Assembly: GCF_002979555.1 (NCBI RefSeq)
Contig: NZ_PCOZ01000008.1
Coordinates: forward strand, 1 to 64,000
Direction of reading: 5' to 3'
From: Pseudomonas sp. MYb60
Lineage (GTDB): Bacteria > Pseudomonadota > Gammaproteobacteria > Pseudomonadales > Pseudomonadaceae
DNA length: 64,000 nucleotides
Shown: positions 1-10,218 of the stretch, in pieces
Numbering within the stretch: position 1 is the stretch's first letter
Layout of the letters: every line of letters begins with the position of its first letter
Notes under the pieces: model-generated
What the model was told of the DNA's origin: nothing
The model's database searches: none
Seen by the model: the letters and a program-made list of their open reading frames with translations, nothing else
Program-made: the position numbers and the translations under genes

Positions 1-303
1 CAGCCTCATTTGCTGTCAAGTGATTATTTTCAGAAGTTTTCGAAGAATTCTTCAACAACTTCAACCACTTGCGCTTCCGATCACTCGTTAGCGGGAGGCG
101 AATTCTACAGCGTTACACGCTGCTGTCAACACCTCTTTTTCAACTTCCTGATCACTTCGATGAACTGAAGCAACCTACTGCCGAAACCTACATAACTCAT
201 TGTTTACCAAGGAGTTTTCCGTTTCGACTGCGCCGGAAGTGGGGCGAATTATAGACATCTGGAATCTGTGGTCAAGCCTTAATTACACTTTTGTTTCAAA
301 AGC
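1..303. other. intergenic region without a recognisable gene
   Basis: No open frame here looks like a real protein; a 61-codon frame at 69-254 has no ribosome site and atypical composition. The stretch is less GC-rich than the flanking genes and holds two similar words, GCGAATTCTA near 99 and GCGAATTATA near 244. Together with its length this looks like conserved non-coding DNA rather than a decayed gene. The neighbouring gene msrQ ends here, so its terminator may lie in this stretch, but I see no clear hairpin followed by a T tract. Confidence 0.5.
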
Positions 304-906
304 TTAGCTTTTCGCCATAAGACGAGGGATTCGACGCATTACCGCAGGAATCCGCAGCACCAAAAGCAGTGCGCCTATAGATGCATAGATCGCCCACTCC
401 TTCAGGTCCGCCCGAACGATCCACAGCATATGCAACAAACCCAGCCCAAGAATCACATACACCAACCGGTGCAGCTTCTTCCAACGTTTACCAAGTCGCT
501 GCTGACTGTAGCGATTAGACGTCACGGCCAATGCCAGCAACGACAGGAACCCCAAGGCCCCCACAATGATATAAGGACGCTTGACCAGCTCGACGCCCAG
601 TTGCGACCAGTCCAAACCGAGGACAAACACGCAATAAGCCGCCAGGTGCAGCACTACATAGGCAAAGCACCATAGCCCCAGTTGCCGGCGCACGGCTATC
701 CACCCCGCCCAACCGCTCAGTTTCTGCAGCGGTGTCATGCACAGGGTAATCAGCAACAGGATCAAGGTGCCCAAGCCCTGTCGATCCACCAGCACCTTGC
801 CCGGATCTGGCCCCAGCGCGGAGCTCCAGGCTTCATATAGCCAGAGCAACGGCCAGATCGCTGCCGCTATAAAGACGCCAATGCGCCACATCGGATAACG
901 CATCAA
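304..906 (-). CDS. msrQ: MsrQ, haem-binding membrane subunit of the MsrPQ methionine sulfoxide reductase
   Basis: Inner-membrane b-type cytochrome (YedZ family) that passes electrons from the quinone pool or flavin to periplasmic MsrP, which repairs oxidised methionines in envelope proteins. The 200-residue product has the family length, about six hydrophobic spans, and conserved histidines in the spans near residues 85-95 and 145-160 that would ligate haem. Its ATG overlaps the msrP stop by four bases (ATGA), so the two are translationally coupled in the order msrP-msrQ. Identification rests on family resemblance plus the partner gene. Confidence 0.93.
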   Translation of the reverse strand: MMRYPMWRIGVFIAAAIWPLLWLYEAWSSALGPDPGKVLVDRQGLGTLILLLITLCMTPLQKLSGWAGWIAVRRQLGLWCFAYVVLHLAAYCVFVLGLDWSQLGVELVKRPYIIVGALGFLSLLALAVTSNRYSQQRLGKRWKKLHRLVYVILGLGLLHMLWIVRADLKEWAIYASIGALLLVLRIPAVMRRIPRLMAKS

Positions 907-1916
907 TAGTTCTTCCGCAGGTCCAGGCCGGTATAAAGAGACGCCACCTCGTCCGAGTAGCCATTGAACATCTGCGTCTCGCGCACATTCGGGCTGAACA
1001 GGCCACTCGGTAGACGCCGCTCCCGCGCCTGCGTCCAGCGCGGGTGATCGACCGTAGGGTTCACGTTGGCATAAAACCCGTACTCATTCGCAGCAATGCT
1101 CTGCCAGGTAGTTTTCGGTTGCTCGCTTACAAGACTGATCCGCACGATGGACTTCACACTCTTGAAACCATACTTCCAGGGCACCACCAGACGCAGTGGC
1201 GCGCCATTCTGATTGGGCAGTTCCCGCCCATACATACCCACGGCAAGAATCGCCAAAGGATTCATCGCCTCGTCCAGACGCAAGCCTTCAACATACGGCC
1301 AATCAATCAAACCGAAATTGGAGCGCTGCCCCGGCATGGTCTTGGGATCCTGAAGCGTTTCAAACCGGATGTATTTGGCCTTGGAGGTCGGCTCCACCTG
1401 CTTGAGCAAGGCCGAGATAGGAAAGCCCATCCACGGAATAACCATCGACCAGGCCTCGACACAGCGCAATCGGTAGATCCGCTCTTCCAGCTGATAGGGC
1501 TTCATGAAATCTTCCAGGGCATAACGCCCAGGCTTCGCCACTTCGCCATCGATCACAACACTCCACGGCTCGGTCTTGAGTGAGCCCGCATTTGCCGCCG
1601 GGTCGCCCTTGTCAGTACCGAACTCATAGAAGTTGTTGTAGTGGGTAGCGTCCTTGAACGGCGTGATGGCCTCGCCTTTCACCGTGACCGCTTGCCACTG
1701 AGTGTCAGGCAGCTTCTCGGCAAACCAACTCGGCGCCTTGCCTGGCTCGACGTCGGCATAACGAGTGGCTTCATCCGCCCCAGCCCAGCGCGGCAAGCTG
1801 CTGGCAGCCATACCGGCGAGCGCGCCGCCGAGCAAACTGCGACGAGAGAGGTAGAACGATTCAGGGGTGACATCCGATTCGTGGCAATCAGACGCTTTAG
1901 GCAATTTGATTAACAT
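903..1916 (-). CDS. msrP: MsrP, periplasmic molybdopterin-dependent methionine sulfoxide reductase
   Basis: Catalytic subunit (YedY family) that reduces methionine sulfoxide residues in periplasmic proteins with electrons from MsrQ. The 337-residue product begins with a twin-arginine signal: SRRSLLGG near residues 24-31 followed by a hydrophobic stretch, as expected for a cofactor-loaded Tat substrate. The motif [12 protein letters not shown] near residue 150 holds the cysteine that ligates molybdenum. Length and motifs match the family along the whole protein. First gene of a two-gene operon with msrQ. Confidence 0.95.
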   Translation of the reverse strand: MLIKLPKASDCHESDVTPESFYLSRRSLLGGALAGMAASSLPRWAGADEATRYADVEPGKAPSWFAEKLPDTQWQAVTVKGEAITPFKDATHYNNFYEFGTDKGDPAANAGSLKTEPWSVVIDGEVAKPGRYALEDFMKPYQLEERIYRLRCVEAWSMVIPWMGFPISALLKQVEPTSKAKYIRFETLQDPKTMPGQRSNFGLIDWPYVEGLRLDEAMNPLAILAVGMYGRELPNQNGAPLRLVVPWKYGFKSVKSIVRISLVSEQPKTTWQSIAANEYGFYANVNPTVDHPRWTQARERRLPSGLFSPNVRETQMFNGYSDEVASLYTGLDLRKNY

Positions 1917-1979
1917 GGCAACTCCGCAGTATTGGAGGACTGATGCACCAATAGACTGCGGAGTATGGGGGAAATTACA

Positions 1980-2837
1980 TTAAGGCAACGTTTTGTCCCG
2001 GCGCAGATGCAGCAAATATTGCACCGGGCCGGAAGCGGCGTAAACCAGGAATGCCAGCAGCAGGATTCGCGGCGGGTCACTGAATACGACAGCAAACACC
2101 AGCACCACGACAAGGATCGCTACAAAGGGTACGCGCCCCTTGAGGTCCAATTCCTTGAAGCTGTTGTATTTGATATTGCTGACCATCAGCATGCCGGCCG
2201 CCGCCACCATCAGGGCAACCAGGAACGACATTTTCGAACCCTGGATCCCGTAGTCACTGAACGCCCAGACAATACCCGCTACCACTCCCGCAGCCGCTGG
2301 GCTGGCCAGGCCAATGAAGTAACGCTTGTCGGCAGTGCCCACCTGGGTATTGAAGCGCGCCAGACGCAGCGCAGCGCCAGCCACATAGATGAAGGCAACC
2401 ATCCAACCGACCTTGCCCATGTCACCCAGTGCCCAGGCAAACGCCAGCAGTGCGGGGGCGACGCCAAAAGCAACCATGTCGGACAGCGAGTCGTACTCGG
2501 CACCGAAGGCACTTTGGGTATTGGTCATGCGCGCCACCCGACCATCGAGGCCGTCGAGCACCATGGCCACGAAGATGGCAATGGCCGCAAAGCCGAAATA
2601 CTTGCTAGCACTCGCCGCATCACCTGCCGCCAGTGCGCTCTGGGCACTCATGGAGTTGATAATCGAATAGAAGCCGGCAAACAGGTTCGCCGTGGTGAAC
2701 AGGTTGGGCAGAAGATAGATGCCACGATGCCGGACCTTGCGGCCTTCCGCGTCATGACCTTCTTCGACATGCTCATCGATCGGCAGCATGCTTTCGGCGT
2801 CAGAAGCCTGGTTTGGCTCTTCGGGACGTTCGCTCAT
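1980..2837 (-). CDS. pssA: CDP-diacylglycerol-serine O-phosphatidyltransferase
   Basis: Makes phosphatidylserine from CDP-diacylglycerol and serine, the step leading to phosphatidylethanolamine. The 285-residue protein carries the CDP-alcohol phosphatidyltransferase signature DG-x2-AR-x8-G-x3-D-x3-D, seen as DGLDGRVAR followed by GAEYDSLSD near residues 98-120. It has several membrane spans after a charged N-terminal tail of about 40 residues. This is the membrane-integral type rather than the E. coli phospholipase-D-like type. It lies downstream of ilvC on the same strand, but the ilvC terminator lies between them, so it probably has its own promoter. Confidence 0.95.
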   Translation of the reverse strand: MSERPEEPNQASDAESMLPIDEHVEEGHDAEGRKVRHRGIYLLPNLFTTANLFAGFYSIINSMSAQSALAAGDAASASKYFGFAAIAIFVAMVLDGLDGRVARMTNTQSAFGAEYDSLSDMVAFGVAPALLAFAWALGDMGKVGWMVAFIYVAGAALRLARFNTQVGTADKRYFIGLASPAAAGVVAGIVWAFSDYGIQGSKMSFLVALMVAAAGMLMVSNIKYNSFKELDLKGRVPFVAILVVVLVFAVVFSDPPRILLLAFLVYAASGPVQYLLHLRRDKTLP

Positions 2838-2938
2838 GGACTTTACCTTGCAACGGTGTGAAAAAATTCGACAGAAACTTGCGGCGAGTGTTCGCCAACA
2901 AACGATGCAGCTTTATACCAGAACCAGCCCCTCAAACG

Positions 2939-2966
2939 AAAAAACGCGGCCTAAGCCGCGTTTTTC
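2939..2966 (-). terminator. intrinsic terminator after ilvC
   Basis: An 11-bp stem (2940-2950 with 2955-2965) closed by a four-base loop; read on the minus strand it is followed by six T residues. It begins 16 bases after the ilvC stop codon. The stem is A/T-flanked on both sides, so it could also work on the plus strand, but only the minus strand has an upstream gene to terminate. Confidence 0.85.
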
Positions 2967-2981
2967 CTTGATACGTGCGAC

Positions 2982-4007
<1,026 letters not shown>

Positions 4008-4045
4008 CTATATATCCAGGCCGTAAGGCCATTCGCTAATTTGGG

Positions 4046-4537
4046 TTAGATGCTGAGTACTTTGTCGCCACGGGCAATCCCGGTGACACCACTGCGTACC
4101 GTTTCCAGAATCGAGGCCGTCCCGATCGACTGGATGAAGCTGTCCAGCTTGTCGCTTGTACCGGTCAGTTGAACGGTATAAACGCTGGCGCTCACATCGA
4201 CGATCTGCCCGCGATAAATATCGGTGGTGCGCTTGATCTCGGCACGTTGGGCACCCGTGGCCTTGACCTTAACCAACATCAGCTCGCGCTCGATGTGGGC
4301 ACTTTCCGACAGGTCGACCAGCTTGACCACTTCGATCAGCTTGTTGAGGTTCTTGGTGATCTGCTCGATCACCTCATCGTGGCCAACAGTGGTCAACGTC
4401 AGGCGCGACAGGGTCGGGTCTTCGGTCGGGGCCACGGTCAGGCTTTCGATGTTGTAGTTGCGTTGCGAAAACAGGCCGACAACACGGGACAGAGCGCCGG
4501 GTTCGTTCTCCAGAAGCAGGGAGATAATGTGCCGCAT
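4046..4537 (-). CDS. ilvH: acetolactate synthase small (regulatory) subunit
   Basis: Regulatory subunit that confers valine feedback inhibition on the catalytic subunit IlvI. I place the start at the ATG at 4537 (MRHIISLLL), giving 163 residues, the family length; an in-frame upstream start at 4567 would lie inside ilvI and adds ten unrelated residues. The N-terminal ACT domain (ENEPGALSRVVGLFSQR, about residues 11-27) forms the valine site, and a C-terminal ACT-like domain follows. Only two bases separate it from the ilvI stop, indicating translational coupling. Confidence 0.97.
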   Translation of the reverse strand: MRHIISLLLENEPGALSRVVGLFSQRNYNIESLTVAPTEDPTLSRLTLTTVGHDEVIEQITKNLNKLIEVVKLVDLSESAHIERELMLVKVKATGAQRAEIKRTTDIYRGQIVDVSASVYTVQLTGTSDKLDSFIQSIGTASILETVRSGVTGIARGDKVLSI

Positions 4538-4539
4538 GA

Positions 4540-6264
4540 TTAAGTACGCTCCGTCTTGTTCAGCCACATGTCGCGCATAGAGCCGTCTTTGATCTGCATC
4601 GGGTAGACGTGCTCGCTGGTATCCACCTGAATATCGATGAACACCAGGCGATCCTTCATGGCGAACGCCTCTTCCATCTTCGGCTTCAGATCTTTCAGAT
4701 CGGTGATGCGAATGCCGACATGGCCATAGGCTTCAACCAATTTGACGAAATCTGGCAGCGACTCCATGTAGGAGTGGGAGTGACGGCTACCGTAGCTCAT
4801 GTCCTGCCACTGACGAACCATGCCGAGCACGCCGTTGTTCAAGCAGACGATCTTCACCGGAAGGCCGTACTGCAGGCACGTCGACAGTTCCTGGATGTTC
4901 ATCTGGATGCTGCCTTCACCGGTGACGCACGCCACGTCGGTGTCGGGGAAACTCAGCTTCACGCCCATGGCCGCAGGAAAACCAAAGCCCATCGTGCCCA
5001 GGCCACCGGAGTTGATCCAGCGGTTAGGCTTGTCGAACTTGTAGTACTGCGCGGCGAACATCTGGTGCTGACCCACGTCGGAGGTCACAAAGGCGTCGCC
5101 CTTGGTCACTTCGCACAGGGTCTCGATCACGGTTTGTGGCTTGATGATGCTGCCGTCGCCCTTGTCGTAAGGGAACAGGCCACGATCGCCGCGCCACTCG
5201 TCAATCTGCTTCCACCAGCTGGCAACGGATTCCTTGTTCGGCGTTTCGCCGATGTCCTTGAGCGCGGCGACCATTTCGGTCAATACGCTTTCAACAGGCC
5301 CCACGATCGGCACGTCGGCCTTGATGGTCTTGGAGATGGACGCCGGATCGATGTCGATGTGAATGATCTTGGCATTCGGGCAGAACTTGCTCGCGCCATT
5401 GATCACACGGTCATCGAATCGCGCACCCACGGCCAGGATCACGTCGGCGTGGTGCATGGTCAGGTTGGCGGTGTAGCTGCCGTGCATGCCAAGCATGCCG
5501 ACGAACTGACGATCCGAACCCGGGAAGGCGCCGAGGCCCATCAGGGTGTTGGTCACCGGCAGGTTGAGCAGCTTGGCCAGTTCGGTCAACGGCGCCGAAC
5601 CGCCGCCCAGAATCACACCACCGCCCGAGTACAGCACAGGGCGCTTGGCCGCCAGCAGCATTTCTGCCGCCTTGCGAATTTGCCCCGAGTGCCCACGAAC
5701 GGCCGGGCTGTAGGAACGCAGCTTGGCTTTTTTCGGGAAGACGTATTCGAATTTTTCAGCCGGGTTGGTCATGTCTTTCGGGATATCGACCACCACAGGA
5801 CCCGGGCGACCGGACTGCGCGAGGTAGAACGCCTTTTTCATGACTTCCGGGATTTCCGACGCATGCTTGATCATGAAGCTGTGTTTCACGATCGGCCGGG
5901 AGATACCGATCATGTCGGTTTCCTGGAATGCATCGGTACCGACCATGGTGCTTGCCACCTGGCCAGAGATGATCACCATCGGGATGGAGTCCATATACGC
6001 AGTCGCGATGCCGGTAATGGCATTCGTTGCGCCTGGGCCGGAAGTTACCAGTACCACGCCGGCTTTACCGGTGGCACGGGCATAACCGTCAGCCATATGG
6101 GTTGCAGCTTGTTCGTGGCGAACCAGGATGTGGGTAACAGCCGGTTCCTTGAACAGTGCGTCGTAGACATGCAGCAGAGCACCACCTGGGTACCCGTAGA
6201 TATAGTCGACGCCTTCGTCACGCAAAAAGCGGACGAGCATCTCACCGCCAGATAAAAGCTCCAC
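4540..6264 (-). CDS. ilvI: acetolactate synthase large (catalytic) subunit
   Basis: Thiamine-diphosphate enzyme that condenses two pyruvates, or pyruvate with 2-ketobutyrate, in branched-chain amino acid synthesis. I choose the GTG at 6264, giving 574 residues starting [14 protein letters not shown] nine bases upstream (6273) is part of the ribosome site AGAGGTGA itself, so it is unlikely to be the start. The N-terminal half has the catalytic glutamate in [15 protein letters not shown] near residue 50; the cofactor motif near residue 445 reads GEGS rather than the commoner GDGS and ends at the expected NN pair. First gene of ilvIHC. Confidence 0.97.
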   Translation of the reverse strand: MELLSGGEMLVRFLRDEGVDYIYGYPGGALLHVYDALFKEPAVTHILVRHEQAATHMADGYARATGKAGVVLVTSGPGATNAITGIATAYMDSIPMVIISGQVASTMVGTDAFQETDMIGISRPIVKHSFMIKHASEIPEVMKKAFYLAQSGRPGPVVVDIPKDMTNPAEKFEYVFPKKAKLRSYSPAVRGHSGQIRKAAEMLLAAKRPVLYSGGGVILGGGSAPLTELAKLLNLPVTNTLMGLGAFPGSDRQFVGMLGMHGSYTANLTMHHADVILAVGARFDDRVINGASKFCPNAKIIHIDIDPASISKTIKADVPIVGPVESVLTEMVAALKDIGETPNKESVASWWKQIDEWRGDRGLFPYDKGDGSIIKPQTVIETLCEVTKGDAFVTSDVGQHQMFAAQYYKFDKPNRWINSGGLGTMGFGFPAAMGVKLSFPDTDVACVTGEGSIQMNIQELSTCLQYGLPVKIVCLNNGVLGMVRQWQDMSYGSRHSHSYMESLPDFVKLVEAYGHVGIRITDLKDLKPKMEEAFAMKDRLVFIDIQVDTSEHVYPMQIKDGSMRDMWLNKTERT

Positions 6265-6529
6265 GTTGTTCACCTCTAAAACGCCAGAATACCGTCCGTT
6301 GAAAACCGACGGGTCTTAATAGGTTTACTTCTCAACAGAGCATGAGCGACGGTGGTCGCCGACTACGTCAGCACTGACTGAGCAAGTATTGGGATCGTCC
6401 CAAGTGTTGCGGGCTTTTCCCACCCAGCGCGAGGTAACGCGTTGCGGGTGTAACAGGTCGGCGCGGATGTGCGCCTCATGATCTGCTGAGCGGGCCTGCT
6501 TCTGGCAGTCCCGATACAGCGGACTTTGG
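6265..6529 (-). promoter_or_regulatory. ilvI leader region
   Basis: About 265 bases separate a good promoter from the ilvI start, longer than simple translation needs. On the minus strand it contains a short ATG frame at 6479-6363 (38 codons, ending in TAG; its last third has several Ile, Leu, Val and Thr codons but it has no convincing ribosome site). Within that frame is a perfect 6-bp hairpin TTGGGA-CGA-TCCCAA, with further hairpin potential just downstream. The arrangement suggests attenuation by branched-chain aminoacyl-tRNA supply, but no U-tailed terminator is evident. Confidence 0.4.
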
Positions 6530-6558
6530 ATTCTTCTGTTTCAGGCCGTTCAAGTCAA
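6530..6558 (-). promoter_or_regulatory. candidate sigma-70 promoter of ilvIHC
   Basis: On the minus strand TTGACT (6558-6553) is followed by a 17-base spacer and AAGAAT (6535-6530). Five of six bases match at -35 and four of six at -10. Its position upstream of the long ilvI leader fits; a start site near 6523 is implied. Confidence 0.5.
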
Positions 6559-6666
6559 GCAATAATTGCGCTTTTTTCCAACTAAGCGCATCAGAACGTA
6601 TAAGAAAGGGCTTCAAGGAGGGATAAAACTCGCCTGAATGTCGTCAAGCGGTAGAAATGTGCGCAA

Positions 6667-6689
6667 GACTGCCGGAAAACCCGACAGTC
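6667..6689 (-). terminator. hairpin after yqcC
   Basis: A 9-bp stem with one G-U pair (6681-6689 with 6667-6675) lies six bases past the yqcC stop on the minus strand. It lacks a proper T tract, so it may be a weak terminator or a 3'-end stabiliser. Confidence 0.35.
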
Positions 6690-6695
6690 AGGCAA

Positions 6696-7025
6696 TTAAC
6701 GAGCGTCGACGATCAATTGGTCGAACTTTTTCAGCGCGTTACGCAAACCGAGACTCTCTCGCGGACGATCGGCGTAGACCATTTCCGCCATTTCGAGGAT
6801 TCCCGATGCATTGGGCAGCGGCAGGTCCTGCTCGAGGATCTGCTTCATGCGCGTCAGGAAGATCCATTGCAGCCACTGGTGGAAGTCCAGGGTGTCGACT
6901 GAAAACGGCTCGACGCTGCTGAGCGCGTCAGCGCTGGGGGACACCTCGTCCCACCAGCCTTGCACGCGCAATTCGCGCTCGATCAGCAACAACTGTTCGG
7001 CAATCGCAGGAAAGCGCACATCCAT
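6696..7025 (-). CDS. yqcC: YqcC family protein
   Basis: Small cytoplasmic all-helical protein (DUF446/YqcC), 109 residues. The motif WLQWIFLTRMKQILE in the middle and the preceding LDFHQ are typical of the family. The molecular role is unknown; in enterobacteria the family member sits beside the tRNA pseudouridine synthase truC, which is not the case here. Its ATG overlaps the lpoP stop by one base (TGATG), so it is the third gene of an mrcB-lpoP-yqcC unit. Confidence 0.85.
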   Translation of the reverse strand: MDVRFPAIAEQLLLIERELRVQGWWDEVSPSADALSSVEPFSVDTLDFHQWLQWIFLTRMKQILEQDLPLPNASGILEMAEMVYADRPRESLGLRNALKKFDQLIVDAR

Positions 7026-7759
7026 CAGTAGGTAACCTTGCCTTTCTGCCGCGCCTGGGCAGCACCGGCGGCGTCGCCTTGTGCCGCACGCGCATCACCG
7101 ATCAAGGCCCACAGGTTGGCTTGCAGGTCGGGACGACCATTGGCCAGCGTCAGCCCGCGGCGCGCAAACTGCTCGGCTTGGGGCGCATCGCCCTGGGCCA
7201 TGCGCACCTGGGCCAGGCGATACAACACCTGCGGCTCACGTGGCGCAACGCGCTGGGCACGTTCAAGGCTCGACGATGCGCCGTTCAAGTCGCCACCGGC
7301 CTGTTGCTGTTGAGCGGTGGTCAGCAGCGCCAATACCGGGCCGTCCAGCTGTTCGTCAGCCGAGAGACCACCGGCATTGGACGACGACGGAATCCCACTG
7401 GGCGTCGACGGCATGCTGTAGGTGCCCTGGTTGATAGGCGCCGTCTGGATCGGCGTGGAATCGACCGGCCCCGACGTGCTTGGGCCCGGCGTCCATGGCT
7501 CGGCGCTGATCGGTGCGGCGGTTGCGGCGCCTGCGCCTGGCACCATCACCACCACGCCCGATTCCTGCGGTACGGCCTGGGGACTGGCTTGAGCAGGACG
7601 ATTGGTCACGGTCTGGCGGAAACCACCATTGGCCGAAATCCGGTCGTTGTTGGAAACAGTCGTGCTCGAATCCACCACGGGAATCGAACCACGCTGCACG
7701 CTGGAGCAGCCACTGAGCAAAGCCAGGGCGGTAATAGCCGGAATCAACCACTTGTTCAC
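7025..7759 (-). CDS. lpoP: outer-membrane lipoprotein with TPR domain, probable activator of PBP1b (LpoP)
   Basis: The 244-residue product starts with a lipoprotein signal ending in LLSGC (cysteine near residue 18), continues through a proline/serine/threonine-rich linker of about 110 residues, and ends in tetratricopeptide-like helices (about residues 135-240; ALLTTAQQQQAGGDLNGA, VLYRLAQVRMAQGDAPQAEQ). That architecture, and its place 16 bases downstream of mrcB, match LpoP, the pseudomonad stimulator of the bifunctional synthase PBP1b that replaces enterobacterial LpoB. A disordered linker long enough to span the periplasm fits. Function is inferred from family and location. Confidence 0.85.
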   Translation of the reverse strand: MNKWLIPAITALALLSGCSSVQRGSIPVVDSSTTVSNNDRISANGGFRQTVTNRPAQASPQAVPQESGVVVMVPGAGAATAAPISAEPWTPGPSTSGPVDSTPIQTAPINQGTYSMPSTPSGIPSSSNAGGLSADEQLDGPVLALLTTAQQQQAGGDLNGASSSLERAQRVAPREPQVLYRLAQVRMAQGDAPQAEQFARRGLTLANGRPDLQANLWALIGDARAAQGDAAGAAQARQKGKVTY

Positions 7760-7775
7760 TTCAAACCCTCTTTGC

Positions 7776-10100
7776 TTAATTCATCCAGCCCTTGACCCAA
7801 TCCATCACCGATTCCGCGTCAGCCGGGACGCTGCCCCCGCACGCGGCACCGGGTGGTGGCTCGCTGCCGCGAATATACGGCATCTGCACCGCGCCCGGAC
7901 AGTTGGCATCGGAGCCTTGCCCGGTGTGCGGATCAATCCAGGCCTGCACGATGTTGTCCGGCTGCGGCATGTTCAGCGGCAGCGGGTCAGCCTTGCGCAT
8001 GAAACTGGTCCAGACCTGCAGTGCACCGGTCGCGCCGGTGAACGGGGTCTTGCCATTGTCATCGCGGCCCATCCAGACCACGGCCAGCACGTCCTGGCCG
8101 AAGCCCGCGAACCAACTGTCACGCGAATCGTTACTGGTACCGGTCTTGCCCGCCAGCGTCAGGTTCGACGGCAGCACCTTGTAGACCGAGGCACCGGTAC
8201 CTTCACGCATCACACGCTGCATGGCGTTCTGGATCAGGTAGATGGAGCCGGCATCGAAGCGCTGCTGGATCTGGAACGGATAACGCTTGAGCGGCTCGCC
8301 CTCGGCGGTCAGTACGCTGCGGATCCCGCGCATGGGCGTATTGAAGCCACCGTTGGCCAAGGTCTGGTACATGGTCGCCACTTCCATCGGCGTCATTGCA
8401 CCCGCACCCAGCAGGATCGATGGGAAGGCCGGGAATTCGCGGGTGATACCCAGGCGGGCCATCGTCTTGAGGACATTCGGCACGCCCACTTCAAGCCCGA
8501 GGCGCGACGTGGAAATGTTGTAGGAATGCGCCAGCCCCTGATACAGGAACACCGTACCGTGGGAACGACGATCAAAGTTCTGCGGCGTCCACACCTGGCC
8601 GTCGCCGCCCTTGACCGACAACGGGTGATCGGACAGCCAACTGGTCAACGTGTATTTGCTCGGTTTCTCCAACGCCGTGAGGTACACGGCCGGCTTGACC
8701 AGCGAACCAATAGGCCGCACCGCATCCAGCGCGCGGTTGAAACCGGCGAAGCTGGCCAGGCGACTGCCGACCAAAGCCTGAACCTCACCCGTCTCCGGAT
8801 TGGTCACAACCATGGCGGCCTCAACCTCATCGGAGCCTTTGCGACCCGTCATGCGCTTGAAGGTGTCAGTCACAGACGCTTCAGCTTTCATCTGCAGGAT
8901 CGGATCGAAACTGGTGAAGATGCGCAGGCCTTCTTCGGTCAAGTCTTCGTCGCGATAGTCTTCACGCAGCTGGCGTTTGACCAAATCGATAAAGCCTGGG
9001 AAGGAACTGTCCGCGAGCTTGCCACGCGTCGTGACGCCCAATGGCATCTTCTTCGCCGCCGCCACTTGTTCAGCCGTGGCCACACCCTGCTGCTCAAGTA
9101 CGTCGAGTACCAGGTTACGGCGCTCGAGCGCACGCTCAGGGTTACGGCGCGGGTTGTAGTAGGACGGCCCCTTGACCATACCCACCAGCAACGCGACCTG
9201 ATGCAGCTTCAGCTCAGACAGCGGCTGGCCAAAGAAGAATTGACTGGCCAGGCCGAAACCGTGCACGGCACGCTGGCCATCCTGGCCGACGAAAACCTCA
9301 TTGAGGTACGCCTCGAGGATTTCCTGCTTGCTGTAGTGCATCTCCAGCAGCATCGCCATCATGGCTTCGGTGAGCTTACGAGTCAGGCTGCGCTCGCTGG
9401 TCAGGTAGAAGTTCTTGACCAATTGTTGCGTGAGCGTACTGCCGCCTTGAGTCATCTTGCCGCCGGAGGTGTTGACCCAAACGGCGCGGGCAATCGACTT
9501 CGGCGAAACGCCCCAATGGCTGTAAAAATCACGGTCTTCTACCGCCACCAGGGTTTCGAGCAGGTACGGCGGCACCTGATCGAGCTTGATCAGGATGCGG
9601 TCTTCAAGGTTCTTCGGGTAAATACCGCCGATCATCAGCGGTTCCAGGCGCACCACCGGCAGCTTGGAGCCATTGAGCGACGACAGCTCGGCGACATAGT
9701 CGCCGGAGAAGCGCACGCGCACGGGCTGGGCTTTTTCGAGGCCTTCGTAAAACTGGAAGCCACGGGTATTCAGGTCGACGGTGTTGCCGCTGACGGCTGC
9801 GGCGCCGGGGCCATTGCTCACGGGTTCGCGGCGATAGCCTAGGGCATCGAGTTCGGTGAGGAAGTCGTCCTTGCTCAGCTTCTGGCCGGTGAACAGTTCC
9901 AGCGGGCGCGCGTAGACCTTCGCCGGAATGGTCCAGCGCTTGCCGGAGAACTTCTCCTGCACCACGGCGTCGAGGTACACCGCCAGCCCGGCAAGGGCTA
10001 CAAGCCCCACCAGGCCGAGCTTGAGCGCCCAGCCCAGCCATGGGCGCAGGCTGCGGGAAGGAGGTTTTTTACGGGAACGGGGAGATCGGGTTCGAGTCAT
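7776..10100 (-). CDS. mrcB: penicillin-binding protein 1B, bifunctional peptidoglycan synthase
   Basis: Class A PBP that polymerises glycan strands and cross-links peptides at the outer face of the inner membrane. The 774-residue protein has a basic cytoplasmic tail and one membrane span (about residues 24-46), a UB2H-like segment, and a glycosyltransferase domain with EDRDFYSHWG and GGSTLTQQLVKN near residues 190-235. The transpeptidase domain has the SxxK motif (SLVK in RPIGSLVKP), SYN (AHSYNIST) and KTGTSND. Divergently transcribed from the kinase-like gene at 10219. First gene of mrcB-lpoP-yqcC. Confidence 0.97.
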   Translation of the reverse strand: MTRTRSPRSRKKPPSRSLRPWLGWALKLGLVGLVALAGLAVYLDAVVQEKFSGKRWTIPAKVYARPLELFTGQKLSKDDFLTELDALGYRREPVSNGPGAAAVSGNTVDLNTRGFQFYEGLEKAQPVRVRFSGDYVAELSSLNGSKLPVVRLEPLMIGGIYPKNLEDRILIKLDQVPPYLLETLVAVEDRDFYSHWGVSPKSIARAVWVNTSGGKMTQGGSTLTQQLVKNFYLTSERSLTRKLTEAMMAMLLEMHYSKQEILEAYLNEVFVGQDGQRAVHGFGLASQFFFGQPLSELKLHQVALLVGMVKGPSYYNPRRNPERALERRNLVLDVLEQQGVATAEQVAAAKKMPLGVTTRGKLADSSFPGFIDLVKRQLREDYRDEDLTEEGLRIFTSFDPILQMKAEASVTDTFKRMTGRKGSDEVEAAMVVTNPETGEVQALVGSRLASFAGFNRALDAVRPIGSLVKPAVYLTALEKPSKYTLTSWLSDHPLSVKGGDGQVWTPQNFDRRSHGTVFLYQGLAHSYNISTSRLGLEVGVPNVLKTMARLGITREFPAFPSILLGAGAMTPMEVATMYQTLANGGFNTPMRGIRSVLTAEGEPLKRYPFQIQQRFDAGSIYLIQNAMQRVMREGTGASVYKVLPSNLTLAGKTGTSNDSRDSWFAGFGQDVLAVVWMGRDDNGKTPFTGATGALQVWTSFMRKADPLPLNMPQPDNIVQAWIDPHTGQGSDANCPGAVQMPYIRGSEPPPGAACGGSVPADAESVMDWVKGWMN

Positions 10101-10218
10101 GGCGGCGGATTATACGCACTTTATTGATGATCAACATGAGCCGGACAGCGGTTTGCATGACCGGCGCCAGCAGCCATAATGCCCGCCATGATTTCCCCCA
10201 GTCTTTGAAGGATCGCCC

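Noticed and set aside
69..254. A 61-codon protein gene at the left edge
   Set aside because: Arg-rich translation with no family resemblance, no ribosome site, and located in atypical intergenic DNA.
4609..6255. A 548-codon open frame opposite ilvI, and similar long antisense frames opposite pcnB (25027-26667), infB (42926-45514), nusA (45527-47161), ftsH (51654-53285) and the DUF748 gene (34861-37398)
   Set aside because: All have shadow-frame composition, no ribosome sites, and lie exactly opposite well-identified genes. They reflect codon bias, not overlapping genes.
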